Of a stretch of 64,000 nt of DNA, positions 37,739 to 47,671 are shown one piece after another. The stretch spans positions 124,001 to 188,000 of the forward strand of contig NZ_CP087588.1 in assembly GCF_020985305.1 (NCBI RefSeq). The letters run 5' to 3'. The notes beneath the pieces were generated by a model. That model was not told where the DNA came from and did no database searches. It saw nothing but the letters and a program-made list of their open reading frames with translations. The translations under genes and the position numbers were made by a program. The stretch comes from Croceicoccus sp. Ery15 (lineage in GTDB: Bacteria > Pseudomonadota > Alphaproteobacteria > Sphingomonadales > Sphingomonadaceae). Numbering within the stretch: the stretch's first letter is position 1; each line of letters starts with the position of its first letter.

Positions 37739-38371
37739 ATGATCGTCGTTCACCACCTTGAAACTTCGCGTTCGACACGTATTCTGTGGCTATTGGAAGA
37801 GCTTGATCTCAAATACGAGCTGCAAAGCCACGCCAGGGTTGGCGGACGCGCGCCCGAAAATCTCAAGCATATCCATCCGCTGGGCAAGGCGCCCTTCATC
37901 GTCGATGGCGATCTGGTCCTTGCGGAATCGAGCGCGATCCTGCGCTATATCGACGCTCGTTACGGCGATGGCCGTCATTCTCCCAAGGCGGGCACCGCAC
38001 AGGGCGCGATGCACGACCAATGGCTCGATCTGGCGGAGGGGTCTGCCAGTTTTCCGCTTCTGCTGCCGTTGCTTGGCCGGATGATGGGCGGGCTTCCCGA
38101 TCCGATCGCGCAGTTCGCGGATGCGCGAGGCAAGGATCTGCTCGCCTACATTTCCGAAGGGGTGGGCGAAGGGCCTTTCCTGATGGGCGGTGAACTGACG
38201 CTAGCCGACATCCAGATGGTCTATACGCTTGAAATGGCCAGAATGGCAGGCGCCCTCGATGCCTTCCCTCTGCTGCAATCCTATCGTGACCGGCTGCATC
38301 GGCAAGCGGGCTTCATCAAGGCGATCGAGATGGGCGGCCCGCTCGTGCCGCCAGGGTGGGCGAGCGCCTGA
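37739..38371 (+). CDS. Glutathione S-transferase family protein
   Basis: 210 residues: an N-terminal thioredoxin-like domain with HHLETSRSTRILWLLEEL, the cis-Pro motif GKAPFIVDGD and ESSAILRYI, and an all-helical C-terminal domain. The ATG at 37739 is chosen because AGAGGATA precedes it. An in-frame ATG at 37682 overlaps the ohrR stop. Its position in the ohr operon suggests a role in peroxide or electrophile detoxification. Confidence 0.92.
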   Translation: MIVVHHLETSRSTRILWLLEELDLKYELQSHARVGGRAPENLKHIHPLGKAPFIVDGDLVLAESSAILRYIDARYGDGRHSPKAGTAQGAMHDQWLDLAEGSASFPLLLPLLGRMMGGLPDPIAQFADARGKDLLAYISEGVGEGPFLMGGELTLADIQMVYTLEMARMAGALDAFPLLQSYRDRLHRQAGFIKAIEMGGPLVPPGWASA

Positions 38372-38488
38372 ATCCCCCGCGGGAGCGGGCAAGCGCACAC
38401 CACGTTGCCGACCCTTTATTTCATCGCTTGATTAAATAATAATTGCGTCTATCTGTCGGTCCATTCGCGGCGCGTGGAAGGATCGATC

Positions 38489-39124
38489 ATGACGCAAACC
38501 GAACGTGGTCGTGGCAGGCCCAAGAGAAACGAAATCGATTCCGTGCAGGCCATCATGGAAAGCGCGGTGCCCATCTTCGCCGCCAAGGGTTTCGACGCCG
38601 CCAACCTTCGTGAAATCGCCGATGAAGCCGGGGTCAACATGGCGCTGGTGTCTTACAATTTCGGGTCCAAACTTGATCTGTGGAAGCGGATCGTCGAGAT
38701 CATCGGCCAGAAGATCGAGGCGACCCAGACGTCGCTGGCACGCAGCACCGGCTTCAGCGATTCGGGTGCAGCGCTGCGTGCCGCGATGAGCGCGTACATC
38801 GGCTTCATGGCGGCCCGGCCTGAGGCAGCACGCTTCATGGTTCGCGACATCGATCACGATCCCGAACGCGCGCAATGGGTCTACGAGCATGTGACTCGCC
38901 GCCTGCTTGACCAGTTCCTTCCCCTGATCGCACGCGCAAATGCAGATGGCGCAATCCGCGCCGCACATCCCGAAATGACCTTCCTGCAATTCGCCTTTGG
39001 CACGGCCGCCTGCATCATGCGGCGTGACCGGCTGACGCAGGATTCCCCTGAATTTTCCGATGATGGCCGTTTTCGCGCAGCCCTGCACGAAGCGCTTGTC
39101 GAACCCCTGTTCCTTGATGACTGA
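38489..39124 (+). CDS. TetR-family regulator of the efflux operon
   Basis: 211 residues: the HTH is DSVQAIMESAVPIFAAKGFDAANLREIADEAG then MALVSYNFGSK (given in parts). A ligand-binding helical domain with a DUF1956-like C-terminus follows. ATG at 38489 has GGAAGGA upstream. Its stop overlaps the start of the MFS gene, so it heads the operon and probably represses it. The AT-rich stretch TTGATTAAATAATAATTG at about 38427-38444 is the likely promoter/operator region. Confidence 0.92.
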   Translation: MTQTERGRGRPKRNEIDSVQAIMESAVPIFAAKGFDAANLREIADEAGVNMALVSYNFGSKLDLWKRIVEIIGQKIEATQTSLARSTGFSDSGAALRAAMSAYIGFMAARPEAARFMVRDIDHDPERAQWVYEHVTRRLLDQFLPLIARANADGAIRAAHPEMTFLQFAFGTAACIMRRDRLTQDSPEFSDDGRFRAALHEALVEPLFLDD

Positions 39125-40793
39125 CTCCGCGCTTTCTTCCGGCGGCTATGTGTTCAAGCCGCATGAGCGGCCTTTCCTGGCAGGCTCTCCCGCCACGCCG
39201 GATCATCCGACGGCGCGCAAGGTGGGCTATCTGCTGATCGGAATATATCTTGCCGTGCTGGGCGGTTTCCAGAACGGCCTGCTGCTGGCCAATCTCACCG
39301 GGCTGCAGGGGCATCTCGCGCTCACCACGGTGGAATCGGGCTGGGTCACGGTCGCTTACAACATGACCAATGCACTGATGAGCATATTGCTGTTCAAACT
39401 TCGCCAGCAGTTCGGCATCCAGCGTTTTGTCCGTATCGCCATGGGCACGCTGCTGCTGGCCAACTTCGTGCAACTGTTCGACGCAGGCTACGAGATCGAG
39501 CTGGTCTCGCGCGGGATTTCCGGCATCGCCGCCAGTGGCCTGACGACGCTGGGCATCTATTACCTGATGCAGGGGCTGCCGTCGAAGGCGCGGATCGCGG
39601 GCGTCCTGATTGGCCTTGGTCTGTCGCAAATTGCCCTGCCGCTGGCGCGCGCCATCTCACCCGCACTGGTTGCCGGGGGCGACATCACCCACCTGTTCGA
39701 CCTGCAATTCGCACTTTCGCTGGTGGCCTTCGGCTCGGTATTCATCCTGCCGCTGCCGCCCGGCGATATCGAGAAGGCTTTCGAGAAGCTGGATCTTGTC
39801 ACCTTCCCGCTCCTGGCCACCGGGATGGGGCTGCTGTGCGCGTTCCTCGTGCAGGGCCGCATCCAGTGGTGGAGCACCCCGTGGCTGGGATGGGCGCTGG
39901 CGGGCGCCATGGTGATGATCGGCGCCGCATTCCTGATCGAACATAACCGCGCCAATCCCATGCTGCATACCCGCTGGATGACGAGCAAGAACATCCTCAT
40001 CTTTGCCGTTACCGGCGCCCTGATGCGGGTTTTGCTGTCCGAACAGGGTTTTGGAGCTGGCGGCCTGCTGGCCACAGTCGGCATGATAAACGATCAACTG
40101 GTGACCTATTACTGGATCATCACCGGCGCGACGTTGCTTGGCCTTGTGGTGCTGATCGTGCGACTGGATGTCAGTGATCTGCAACGCCCATCGCTGGTGG
40201 CGCTGGCGCTGATAGCCGTGGCGGCTTTCATCGATACGCGCGCCGGCCTGCTGTCGCGCCCGGAGAATTTCTACTGGACGCAGGCGATGATGGCCTTTGC
40301 CGCGATCTACTTCATCGGATCGGCCATGATGGAAGGGTTGCTGCGCGCACTGGCACGGGGGATGGACTATATCATCAGCTTCATTGCCGTGTTCTCGCTT
40401 TCGCAAACACTGGGCGGGCTGGCCGGTGTTGCCGGGCTGGCCGCGTTCCAGACCATTCGGACAAAAGTGCATCTGATGGAAATCGGGCGGGAATTATCGC
40501 TGACCGATCCCGCCGTTGCGCAGGCCATCCAGCAGCGTGCTGCCGCCTATAACGCCACCATGGCCGATCCGGTGCTGCGGCAGGCCAGCGGCGCCGGGCA
40601 ACTGATCCAGCAGGCGGGGCGCGACGCGGCGATCCTTGCCTTCAACGACATGTTTTTCCTCATTGGTGTGATTGCGTCCATCGCCTTTGCAGTGCTCCTT
40701 GCGAACTGGCTCTACAACCGTGCGCGCGGGATCAAGCCCCTGGCCAAGGAACTTGAGGCGCTTGCAGCGATCATGGGCGGAGCAAAAGAATGA
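39117..40793 (+). CDS. EmrB-type MFS drug efflux transporter (DHA2, 14 TMS)
   Basis: 558 residues from the ATG at 39117 (MTDSALSSGGYVFKPHERPF). It has about 14 hydrophobic helices, e.g. VGYLLIGIYLAVLGGFQNGLLL and the terminal FLIGVIASIAFAVLLANWLY. The next two genes encode a membrane fusion protein and an outer membrane factor, the three parts of an EmrAB-TolC type pump that spans both membranes. Substrates are unknown. Confidence 0.92.
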   Translation: MTDSALSSGGYVFKPHERPFLAGSPATPDHPTARKVGYLLIGIYLAVLGGFQNGLLLANLTGLQGHLALTTVESGWVTVAYNMTNALMSILLFKLRQQFGIQRFVRIAMGTLLLANFVQLFDAGYEIELVSRGISGIAASGLTTLGIYYLMQGLPSKARIAGVLIGLGLSQIALPLARAISPALVAGGDITHLFDLQFALSLVAFGSVFILPLPPGDIEKAFEKLDLVTFPLLATGMGLLCAFLVQGRIQWWSTPWLGWALAGAMVMIGAAFLIEHNRANPMLHTRWMTSKNILIFAVTGALMRVLLSEQGFGAGGLLATVGMINDQLVTYYWIITGATLLGLVVLIVRLDVSDLQRPSLVALALIAVAAFIDTRAGLLSRPENFYWTQAMMAFAAIYFIGSAMMEGLLRALARGMDYIISFIAVFSLSQTLGGLAGVAGLAAFQTIRTKVHLMEIGRELSLTDPAVAQAIQQRAAAYNATMADPVLRQASGAGQLIQQAGRDAAILAFNDMFFLIGVIASIAFAVLLANWLYNRARGIKPLAKELEALAAIMGGAKE

Positions 40794-41983
40794 GCCAGAA
40801 AAAGCCAGACCAGCAAACCGAAGGGGCCGGCAAAGGGCCGGACATGCAACCAGACAAAACACCTGATAACGGCACCGGTACAATTCCCGGTGAAGGGGGT
40901 TCCGAGGCAGAACCCACGGCGCACGAGACCAGTGCCGAAGGATGGGCCCCGGAGAGATCGCGCCTCAAGACGATCTTCTTTGCCCTTGCCATCATCGCTG
41001 GCGCACTGGCCGTGCTCTATGCTTGGCAGTTGCTGCCGTTTCAGGCGGACAGCCAGACGACGGACAATGCCTATGTGCGCGGCCAGACCACTGTCATCAG
41101 TCCGCAGGTCGGCGGATATGTCACCGAAGTGCTGGTGCGGGATTTCGCCGATGTAAAAGAGGGCGAACCGCTGGTGCGCATCGATGACAGGATCTACCGG
41201 CAACGGGTGGCACAGGGCGAGGCCGGCATGGCAGCGCAGAACGCCAGCCTCGCCAATGCGGCACAGAGCCGGCGCTCGGCTGAGGCGCAGCTGCGCCTGC
41301 AAGAGGCCTCCGTCGCCAATGCCCGCGCCCAGCTGGCCAAAGCGCGGGCCGATATACGCCGGGTCGACGAACTGGTCGGCGAAGGATCGGTATCGCTGCG
41401 CGAACGCGACCAGACACGGGCTGCCTTGCGTCAGGCAGAGGCGGGTGTGGCGCAGGCCATGGCTCAACGCGACATCGCGCGCGAGCAGCTGCGCTCGGTC
41501 GATGTCGGGCAAGGCGGGTTGGAAGCGCAGGTCGAAGGAGCCACCGCATCGCGCGACCTTGCGCAGATCGATCTCGACAACACTGTTATTCGCGCCCCGC
41601 GCGATGGCCGTCTGAGCGAGGTTTCGGTGCGTGAAGGGCAGCTCGTCTCGCCCGGCACGCAGATGATGTATCTGGTGCCGGAACAGCTGTGGGTGGTCGC
41701 CAATTTCAAGGAAGCCCAAACTGCCGGGATCAGAGTGGGCCAACCAGCCACACTCAGGATCGACGCGCTGGGCGGGCTTGAACTTGCAGGCACGGTGCAG
41801 AGCGTCTCGCCCGCTGCGGGTAGCGAATTCAGCGTCATCAAGCCCGATACCGGCGCAGGCAACTTCGTAAAGGTTCCGCAGCGCATCGCAGTGCGTATCC
41901 GCATCGATCCGAACCAGGAAGCGGCGGCCAGACTGGGGCCGGGCATGTCGGTGATCGCAACGGTTCACACGGGGGATCGCTGA
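40790..41983 (+). CDS. HlyD/EmrA-type membrane fusion protein
   Basis: 397 residues: a polar N-terminus, one membrane helix (TIFFALAIIAGALAVLYAWQ), a biotinyl-lipoyl hairpin (AYVRGQTTVISPQVGGYVTEVLV), a long coiled coil, and a beta-barrel domain (ENFKEAQTAGIRVGQPATLRIDALGG, seen as VVANFKEAQ). It overlaps the MFS gene by four bases. It links the inner membrane pump to the outer membrane channel. Confidence 0.94.
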   Translation: MSQKKPDQQTEGAGKGPDMQPDKTPDNGTGTIPGEGGSEAEPTAHETSAEGWAPERSRLKTIFFALAIIAGALAVLYAWQLLPFQADSQTTDNAYVRGQTTVISPQVGGYVTEVLVRDFADVKEGEPLVRIDDRIYRQRVAQGEAGMAAQNASLANAAQSRRSAEAQLRLQEASVANARAQLAKARADIRRVDELVGEGSVSLRERDQTRAALRQAEAGVAQAMAQRDIAREQLRSVDVGQGGLEAQVEGATASRDLAQIDLDNTVIRAPRDGRLSEVSVREGQLVSPGTQMMYLVPEQLWVVANFKEAQTAGIRVGQPATLRIDALGGLELAGTVQSVSPAAGSEFSVIKPDTGAGNFVKVPQRIAVRIRIDPNQEAAARLGPGMSVIATVHTGDR

Positions 41984-43368
41984 TGCGCCGCCACACCGCC
42001 CGCCGTTTGACCCCGATCGCCTTCCTTGCCGCTTTGGCCGGATGCGCACCCACGCTTGCGCCAATCCCCGATACCAGCGTGGTGACGCCGCCTGTCGCAT
42101 GGCGGACGCACCTAGATGCGCGCGGCGATGTAGAGCGGCAGTGGTGGGATGCCTTTGGCGATCCGGCACTTTCGCAAATCGTGGCCGATGCACAGGCCAA
42201 CAATCCCGATATCGCCATCGCAGCCGCGCGCGTTCGTGAAGCGCGCGGGCAGGAACGCGCCGCGCGCAGCCTGCTGCTCCCCACGCTCAACGCCACGGCG
42301 GGGATCAGCGAATCGCGCAGCCTGAACGCCTTTGGCAGCGCCAACGAGGGGCTGGCCGCGCAACCGCTGTTTCAGGCGGCTTACGAGATCGATCTGTTCG
42401 GCCTCAACCGGGCACAGATAGATGCCGCGCGCGCCAACAGCGCGGCAACACAGGCAGCGCGGGAAGCCGCCACGCTAGCTGTTACAGCAGCTACGGTATC
42501 TGGCTATATCACCCTGCTGGCGCTCGATAGCAGGCTCGAAATTCTGCGGGAGGCGCTTGCCGCGCGCGCCGAGGCGCTGAGGATCGCGCGCGACCGTGCG
42601 GAGGCTGGCTATACCTCGCAGCTCGAACTGCGGCAGGCAGAGGCCGAATATCGCGCCGCGCAGCAACAAATTCCCGCGATAGAAGCCGCGATTGCCAGGC
42701 AGGAAAACGCGCTGTCGCAGCTGGTCGGGCAAACCCCGCGCGCTGTCGCCCGCGGCGGAACCGTCGCCGATCTGCAAGCACCCGCCATTCCCGCCGTTCT
42801 CCCAAGCGAATTGACGCGGCGTCGGCCCGACATTGCTCAGGCGGAATTCACTCTGGCCGCTAGCGACGCCCGCCTGCGCGCGGCGCGGGCGCAGTTTCTT
42901 CCGCAACTGCGCCTTGCCGCCTCTGCCGGTGCGGTGCTTTCGTCGAACCTGGACGATCCGGTGGGGATCTGGTCGCTTGGCGGTAGCGTCCTTGCACCCC
43001 TGTTCAGCGGTGGCAGGCTGGAAGGGCAGTTCGACGCCGCGACAGCCCAGCGTGATCAGGCCGCCTTCGCCTATCAGCGCACGGTCCTGACGGCATTTCG
43101 CGAGGTAGAGGATCAACTGGCCGTGATTGACCGTCTGGCACAGCAGGAGCGCGCCCTGCAGGCCCAGCGCGCAGCCGTGGCCGATGCCCTTCGCCATGCC
43201 ACCAACCGGTATCGTGCAGGCTATTCGCCCTACCTCGAACAGATCGACGCGCAGCGCGCGCTGCTGTCGGTCGATCTCGCGCTAGTTCAGATCCAGAGCG
43301 ACCGCCTCAATGCCCATGTCGCGCTATACCAGGCGCTGGGCGGCGCTCCGGGCGACTCGCCGTCATGA
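41983..43368 (+). CDS. NodT-family outer membrane efflux lipoprotein
   Basis: 461 residues. The signal peptide ends in a lipobox LAALAGC (Cys21). Two outer membrane efflux protein repeats follow, with long helical segments (e.g. DPALSQIVADAQANNPDIAIAAARVREARG in parts). It is the TolC-like exit channel of the tripartite pump. The start shares one base with the previous stop (TGATG). Confidence 0.94.
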   Translation: MRRHTARRLTPIAFLAALAGCAPTLAPIPDTSVVTPPVAWRTHLDARGDVERQWWDAFGDPALSQIVADAQANNPDIAIAAARVREARGQERAARSLLLPTLNATAGISESRSLNAFGSANEGLAAQPLFQAAYEIDLFGLNRAQIDAARANSAATQAAREAATLAVTAATVSGYITLLALDSRLEILREALAARAEALRIARDRAEAGYTSQLELRQAEAEYRAAQQQIPAIEAAIARQENALSQLVGQTPRAVARGGTVADLQAPAIPAVLPSELTRRRPDIAQAEFTLAASDARLRAARAQFLPQLRLAASAGAVLSSNLDDPVGIWSLGGSVLAPLFSGGRLEGQFDAATAQRDQAAFAYQRTVLTAFREVEDQLAVIDRLAQQERALQAQRAAVADALRHATNRYRAGYSPYLEQIDAQRALLSVDLALVQIQSDRLNAHVALYQALGGAPGDSPS

Positions 43369-43928
43369 ACAAAATCCAGTAACTGGCTTGATGTCGCACA
43401 GTGGCCAATTTTCGCCTGTCATCGGCCCGCGTAAATACGACCGTTTCCAGCGCTGCGAGGTTGAGCACTGATGGCATTCGTGGGGGGATGGAAGAGGGAA
43501 ACCAGACAAGCCTGAGGTTTGCCCTCGCGCCAATTGCCCTTGTTCAGTAGGCACAGTTTCACCGCAGCATTGCTGCCGTCGGCCCAAAGCGCCGACCCCC
43601 TTACGAAACTCGACATATCGCTGACCAGGAACAGCGCATGCTGCCTACCCGATCTTAGCGACCACTGTCGCATGCCGAATGTCGGCATTCCCCCGTCGCC
43701 CGGCTGAGAGAAGACGGTCCAAAATCGGCCACTTTTACTCGTAATCAGCCGCGTGAATGTACGGCAGATTTCGGCGGGGGGACAGAGGCCGGGAATGACG
43801 GCTATGTCGGCGACTGCGGCCTATTGGAATAGAGACGCCAAAATTCGTCACCCCCTCCAGACACACTGGAACAGTGCCCGCCATTGCCCTTCGAAAGAAG
43901 AGCGTTAGAGTCGTCGGAAGTCGCTCAA
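43369..43928. other. Intergenic region with degenerate repeats
   Basis: No convincing gene. A block around 43400-43440 (TGGCCAATTTTCGCCTGTCA then CGGCCCGCGTAAATACG) resembles a block at about 43723-43764 (CGGCCACTTTTACTCGTAAT then CAGCCGCGTGAATGTACG); similarity is roughly two thirds. These look like decayed copies of a small dispersed repeat. Confidence 0.45.
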
Positions 43929-44129
43929 TCAATAGTTTGAGAGGACGGGCTGCACGCTTGCAGCCTTTGCGCGAGCATCGGCTCGCTTAAGCGCGGACCG
44001 CTTTGCAGTTGTGCGCCGCGCTCCCCCATTTCGGCATGACTCAACCTCTAACACCCCACCCTTGGGTGCCTGCTTGGCCTTGCGCGCCTTCACGCCTGCA
44101 AGATAGCCGTTGAGTTCAAGCGTCTTCAT
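43929..44129 (-). CDS. Hypothetical small basic protein (doubtful)
   Basis: 66 residues, Lys/Arg/Ala-rich (ARKAKQAPKGGV; TAKRSALKRADARAKAA). A GAGAAG stretch precedes the ATG. I recognise no family; it may be a plasmid-type small protein or a chance frame. Confidence 0.3.
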   Translation of the reverse strand: MKTLELNGYLAGVKARKAKQAPKGGVLEVESCRNGGARRTTAKRSALKRADARAKAASVQPVLSNY

Positions 44130-44217
44130 GGCTTCTCAGATAGTCCTAAATGCGCCGGATTACCAGATTCTTCGATGATACGCCGATAGAGGTAAGCAAG
44201 GTCTAACTGCCTAGAGA

Positions 44218-45636
44218 TCACTGCTTCCTGTCAGGCAACAAACCTTCATCCTTGCCGAGAAAGTCTTGCAGCAATCTTTGAAATTCTTCCGGCGCGCTCA
44301 TCAGGATAAAGTGAGGCGCCTGTTCGACCGGGATTAGCGAGATGTCACCTGCCGCCTCCAGCGGGGCGACATGCTCTCGGGCTCCGTCAAATGGGGTCTT
44401 GGGATCGAGCGTGCCGTGGAGGACGATTGTGGGAGGAATATTTTCAGGGCTTTTCCCGAAGTTTGCATCCGGCTCGTAGGTCGGGATACCGCCTGACAGC
44501 AGAAGTGACGGCAGGGGACTGGCGAAGAGATATCCCTCCGCTTCGTTCTCGATTATCTCAGCTGTCAGTTCCGGACGCGCATTGTTCTCCGAGCGACTGA
44601 TCAGATTCACCAGTGGAATGGATGAGCCGCTTTGCGGATAGGCTTGGAGAACGGAACCGATGCTTACCAGCTGGTCTATGGCATGGTCCAGCCACGCAGG
44701 ATCGCCTGCCTGCAATCCCGCGATAACATCGGGAAGCATCGCTCGTGCTTCGGGAAAATCGAGCAGAGCAGACAGCCTGTATCTTGGATTCGGGCCAGTC
44801 AGTTTCTCGATATCGTGACGCTTGAGAACTTCAGTGAGAGCCCGCTCGGCTCCATCGGGGAAATACCGGCTGCAATCGGGTACTTCGTCGCATTGGCGCA
44901 GCACTTGCCGGCCAATGCGGTCAGTGATGGCTGACCGGTGGCTCAAATCTAGCTGATTGTTGCTCTCAAGCGGGACGAGCGAGTCGAGAATGACCCCGTC
45001 GAGATCATCCTGCGGCGCCAGTGTGAGCATACGTAGGACCAGTTGAGTGCCGTATGAGACGCCGTAGAGATACGAGCTCGTGCCAAGGTCGAACCGGGAC
45101 ATCAAGAGATCAAGGTCATGCGCGGCATTCGAGATGGTGAAAGACCTGGTCCGGTCCGCATTCGCATTGAGCGCACCAAAGCATGTACCCCATTCGTCGC
45201 CGACCAAAACAGTCCCTGCGGCACTCGCCGGATTCTCCTCTGCCGGACAGAGCCTTGTCGAAAAGCCCGTTCCGCGATGATCGGGGACCATCAGGTCGAA
45301 GCCCGGGGCCGCCGCACGTATGGTCTCGATGTATGGATAGAACGAGGCACCGGACTCTCCCGGACCGCCAGCAACCAGCCACAACTGGCCCTTGCTGGCT
45401 CCCTCGGCAGGAAACTTGCGAAGGAATAGCCGAACCGTTCCGGCGTCCGGCATGGAGTAGTCGAGCGGCACGTCGATACGAACGCATTCGGTCCCGAGTA
45501 GCGAGACGTGCGAACCGGCATCCTTGCATTCGGCGAACTCCTTTGAAGCCGCTTCAGCATTGCTTGCATGGGCAGGGTATGCCAGCGTCAGAGAAACTAA
45601 CGCCAATAACATCCATATCCGAAAGGCGACGACCAC
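44218..45636 (-). CDS. Secreted alpha/beta hydrolase (tripeptidyl/proline aminopeptidase-like)
   Basis: 472 residues from a GTG with GGAGAGA upstream. A signal peptide (WMLLALVSLTLAYPAHA) is followed by an alpha/beta hydrolase: oxyanion region LVAGGPGESG, nucleophile elbow YGVSYGTQ, and late motifs VLHGTLDPKTPF (Asp) and EQAPHF (His). The layout fits the TAP/prolyl aminopeptidase group. Location is periplasmic or secreted. It stands alone. Confidence 0.88.
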   Translation of the reverse strand: MVVAFRIWMLLALVSLTLAYPAHASNAEAASKEFAECKDAGSHVSLLGTECVRIDVPLDYSMPDAGTVRLFLRKFPAEGASKGQLWLVAGGPGESGASFYPYIETIRAAAPGFDLMVPDHRGTGFSTRLCPAEENPASAAGTVLVGDEWGTCFGALNANADRTRSFTISNAAHDLDLLMSRFDLGTSSYLYGVSYGTQLVLRMLTLAPQDDLDGVILDSLVPLESNNQLDLSHRSAITDRIGRQVLRQCDEVPDCSRYFPDGAERALTEVLKRHDIEKLTGPNPRYRLSALLDFPEARAMLPDVIAGLQAGDPAWLDHAIDQLVSIGSVLQAYPQSGSSIPLVNLISRSENNARPELTAEIIENEAEGYLFASPLPSLLLSGGIPTYEPDANFGKSPENIPPTIVLHGTLDPKTPFDGAREHVAPLEAAGDISLIPVEQAPHFILMSAPEEFQRLLQDFLGKDEGLLPDRKQ

Positions 45637-45904
45637 TGTTCTCTCCGAATGGCAAGCGAGAAGCTCGCGGCCTAGTGGTTCGCCGGCACTTGCACAATTA
45701 GCTGCTGTTGCCGACCCCCGACCCCGGGATGAAGGTAACGATCTGCTCTATCGCAGTATAACAACGGACTTTTGGCAACCTGCCTGATACCTTTCAATCC
45801 GAGAGCCAAATTTTGTGCTGAACGAACGCCTGCTTTCGGCGAAAGGGAATGGCTCTGGGAAGGTTGGCTCTGTCGGCGCTCGTGTACAACGCTGGGCGTG
45901 AACA

Positions 45905-46984
45905 TTAATGCTCTAGATCCGTATGTATCGATCGGCTCTGCTGGAGTTCGGCTCGCAGCGTCTGAACCAGTCTGGCGGCCGACATAGCACGATTGAGCGG
46001 CGCACCCTGGCCGGCCCATTGCGCACCAAAGGCATGCTCGCCTTTTGCCTTGGCTGCAGCGTGAAGTGCTTTTCCGGCATCGTAGGCTATCGGATAATCC
46101 GGTGGAAGCCGCTCCCCCAGCCGATCCGCCATGGCCGTGAACCGATTGGCGACCGCTCGCGCAGGACGGCCTGATATAAGCGATGTCAGTACAGTGTGAT
46201 ACGCTCCCAAGCCGTTCAGCGCCGCACGATAGGCATCGTCCGCAGCCGATTCCGGGCATGCGATAAACGCAGTGCCGAGTTGCGCCGCGACAGCGCCAAG
46301 ATCGAGCACTGCCGCGATACCGGCGCCGTCCATAATCCCACCGGACGCAATGACAGGGATATTCAATTCGCTAACCAGCAATCGGGTCAAGGCAATGGTG
46401 CCCAACGCTGGATCTGGTGCGGCAGGGTCGAAGACACCTCGGTGGCCGCCCGCCTCGATGCCTTGTGCGACGATGGCGTCGATTCCCGCGGCCTTGATGG
46501 CCCGAGCCTCATCAAGGTTGGTTGCCGTGGCGATCAGATAAATACCTCGCTCGCGCAATGCCGACAAAATGTCAGCGGAGGGCAGGCCGAAGTGGAAGCT
46601 GACAGCAGGGGGCGCCAGGTCCAGCACCACCGACAACATGTCGGGATCGTGGGCAAAGCTTTTGTAGATTGTATGCAACTGTGTTGGTGGCTCGGCATCG
46701 AATTCCGCGAACAGCGGAGCGAGCCATTCGAGCCAAGCCGCCTCCCGATCCGGATCCGCGCTGGCAGGACCATGGACGAACAGGTTGACATTGAAGGCCC
46801 GGCGGGTGCGGCCGCGTAATTCCTCAATCATCGCTCGCGCAGCCGCGGCGTCACTTGATCCCACCCCAATGGATCCAAGCCCACCCTCTTCACACACGGC
46901 AGCAGCCAGCGAAGGAGTGGAGACGCCGGCCATGGGGGCCTGGACTAACGGTATTGTGAGTTTGAGCTGATCGATGAAAGACAT
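45905..46984 (-). CDS. Nitronate monooxygenase (NMO family)
   Basis: 359 residues with a TIM-barrel FMN site: PLVQAPMAGVSTPSLAAAVCEEGGLGSIG, the catalytic His in GIEAGGHRG, and VIASGGIMDGAGIAAVLDLGA. The family oxidises alkyl nitronates such as propionate-3-nitronate. No partner gene is adjacent. Confidence 0.93.
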   Translation of the reverse strand: MSFIDQLKLTIPLVQAPMAGVSTPSLAAAVCEEGGLGSIGVGSSDAAAARAMIEELRGRTRRAFNVNLFVHGPASADPDREAAWLEWLAPLFAEFDAEPPTQLHTIYKSFAHDPDMLSVVLDLAPPAVSFHFGLPSADILSALRERGIYLIATATNLDEARAIKAAGIDAIVAQGIEAGGHRGVFDPAAPDPALGTIALTRLLVSELNIPVIASGGIMDGAGIAAVLDLGAVAAQLGTAFIACPESAADDAYRAALNGLGAYHTVLTSLISGRPARAVANRFTAMADRLGERLPPDYPIAYDAGKALHAAAKAKGEHAFGAQWAGQGAPLNRAMSAARLVQTLRAELQQSRSIHTDLEH

Positions 46985-47086
46985 GGACGCGCGCTGATCG
47001 AAACTGAAATGACGGTCTGCTTATGGACGTCCCTGAGTGCCATGGGAATGGATGCTATGTCGGCGGATGACGAAGTTGACCCCCAG

Positions 47087-47425
47087 TCAGCGTTTTTTCT
47101 TGGCAATGGTGGCCGTGAAATCGGGGTCCTTATTCGCCACCCAATCGACGAACTTGCGGACTGCGGGATCGGCCAACAGGCTCTCTATGTCCATTCCGTG
47201 CCGCTGCAGTTCGGAATTGGTGAAATTGGCGATCAGCGTCTGCTGACAAATCGGATGCATGGGGACCACGTCTCGACCACCTCGGCTTTTGGGTACGGGG
47301 TGGTGCCAGACAATGGTCTTGCCGGTCGGCCGACTGCAGAGCCAACAGTGGACCACGCTCTCAGGCACCTCTTCCTCCTGGTGCACGTCGCCATAGGGAT
47401 CATTTTTCGAATGCTTGCGGGCCAT
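47087..47425 (-). CDS. HNH endonuclease-like protein
   Basis: 112 residues. CWLCSRPTGKTIVWHHPVPKSRGG contains a CxxC pair (Cys27, Cys30), the HH pair of the active site, and a later HPICQQTL with a terminal Asn. This fits a small HNH domain with zinc ligands. It could be a nuclease of a mobile element; no partner is adjacent. Confidence 0.8.
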   Translation of the reverse strand: MARKHSKNDPYGDVHQEEEVPESVVHCWLCSRPTGKTIVWHHPVPKSRGGRDVVPMHPICQQTLIANFTNSELQRHGMDIESLLADPAVRKFVDWVANKDPDFTATIAKKKR

Positions 47426-47581
47426 CGGTCTGCCTGAATTTGCGTTGTCAGTCTCATAGCGGGCGGTGCTGGGATTACCATCCTCGCGGCGTCAGTCAGA
47501 GCCTTCTTCCTGATTGACGATTATTCGGCATGTCCAGAGTCCGAGCTGCGGTCTGAGTGCCAGTAAGAGGAAAGCAGGCTT

Positions 47582-47640
47582 GGGGCCTTATGAGGCCCCC
47601 AGACGGATTCATCCGAACGGACACCCGGACTAACTCCGGG
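47582..47640 (+). promoter_or_regulatory. Two leader hairpins upstream of sno-like gene
   Basis: GGGGCC (47582-47587) pairs with GGCCCC (47594-47599) around TTATGA, and CCCGGA (47624-47629) with TCCGGG (47635-47640) around CTAAC. A strong AGGAGGT ribosome site at 47659-47665 precedes the ATG at 47672. The hairpins may form a regulated leader. Confidence 0.45.
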
Positions 47641-47671
47641 AGCAGGCAAGGGCCTCTTTAGGAGGTCTCGC

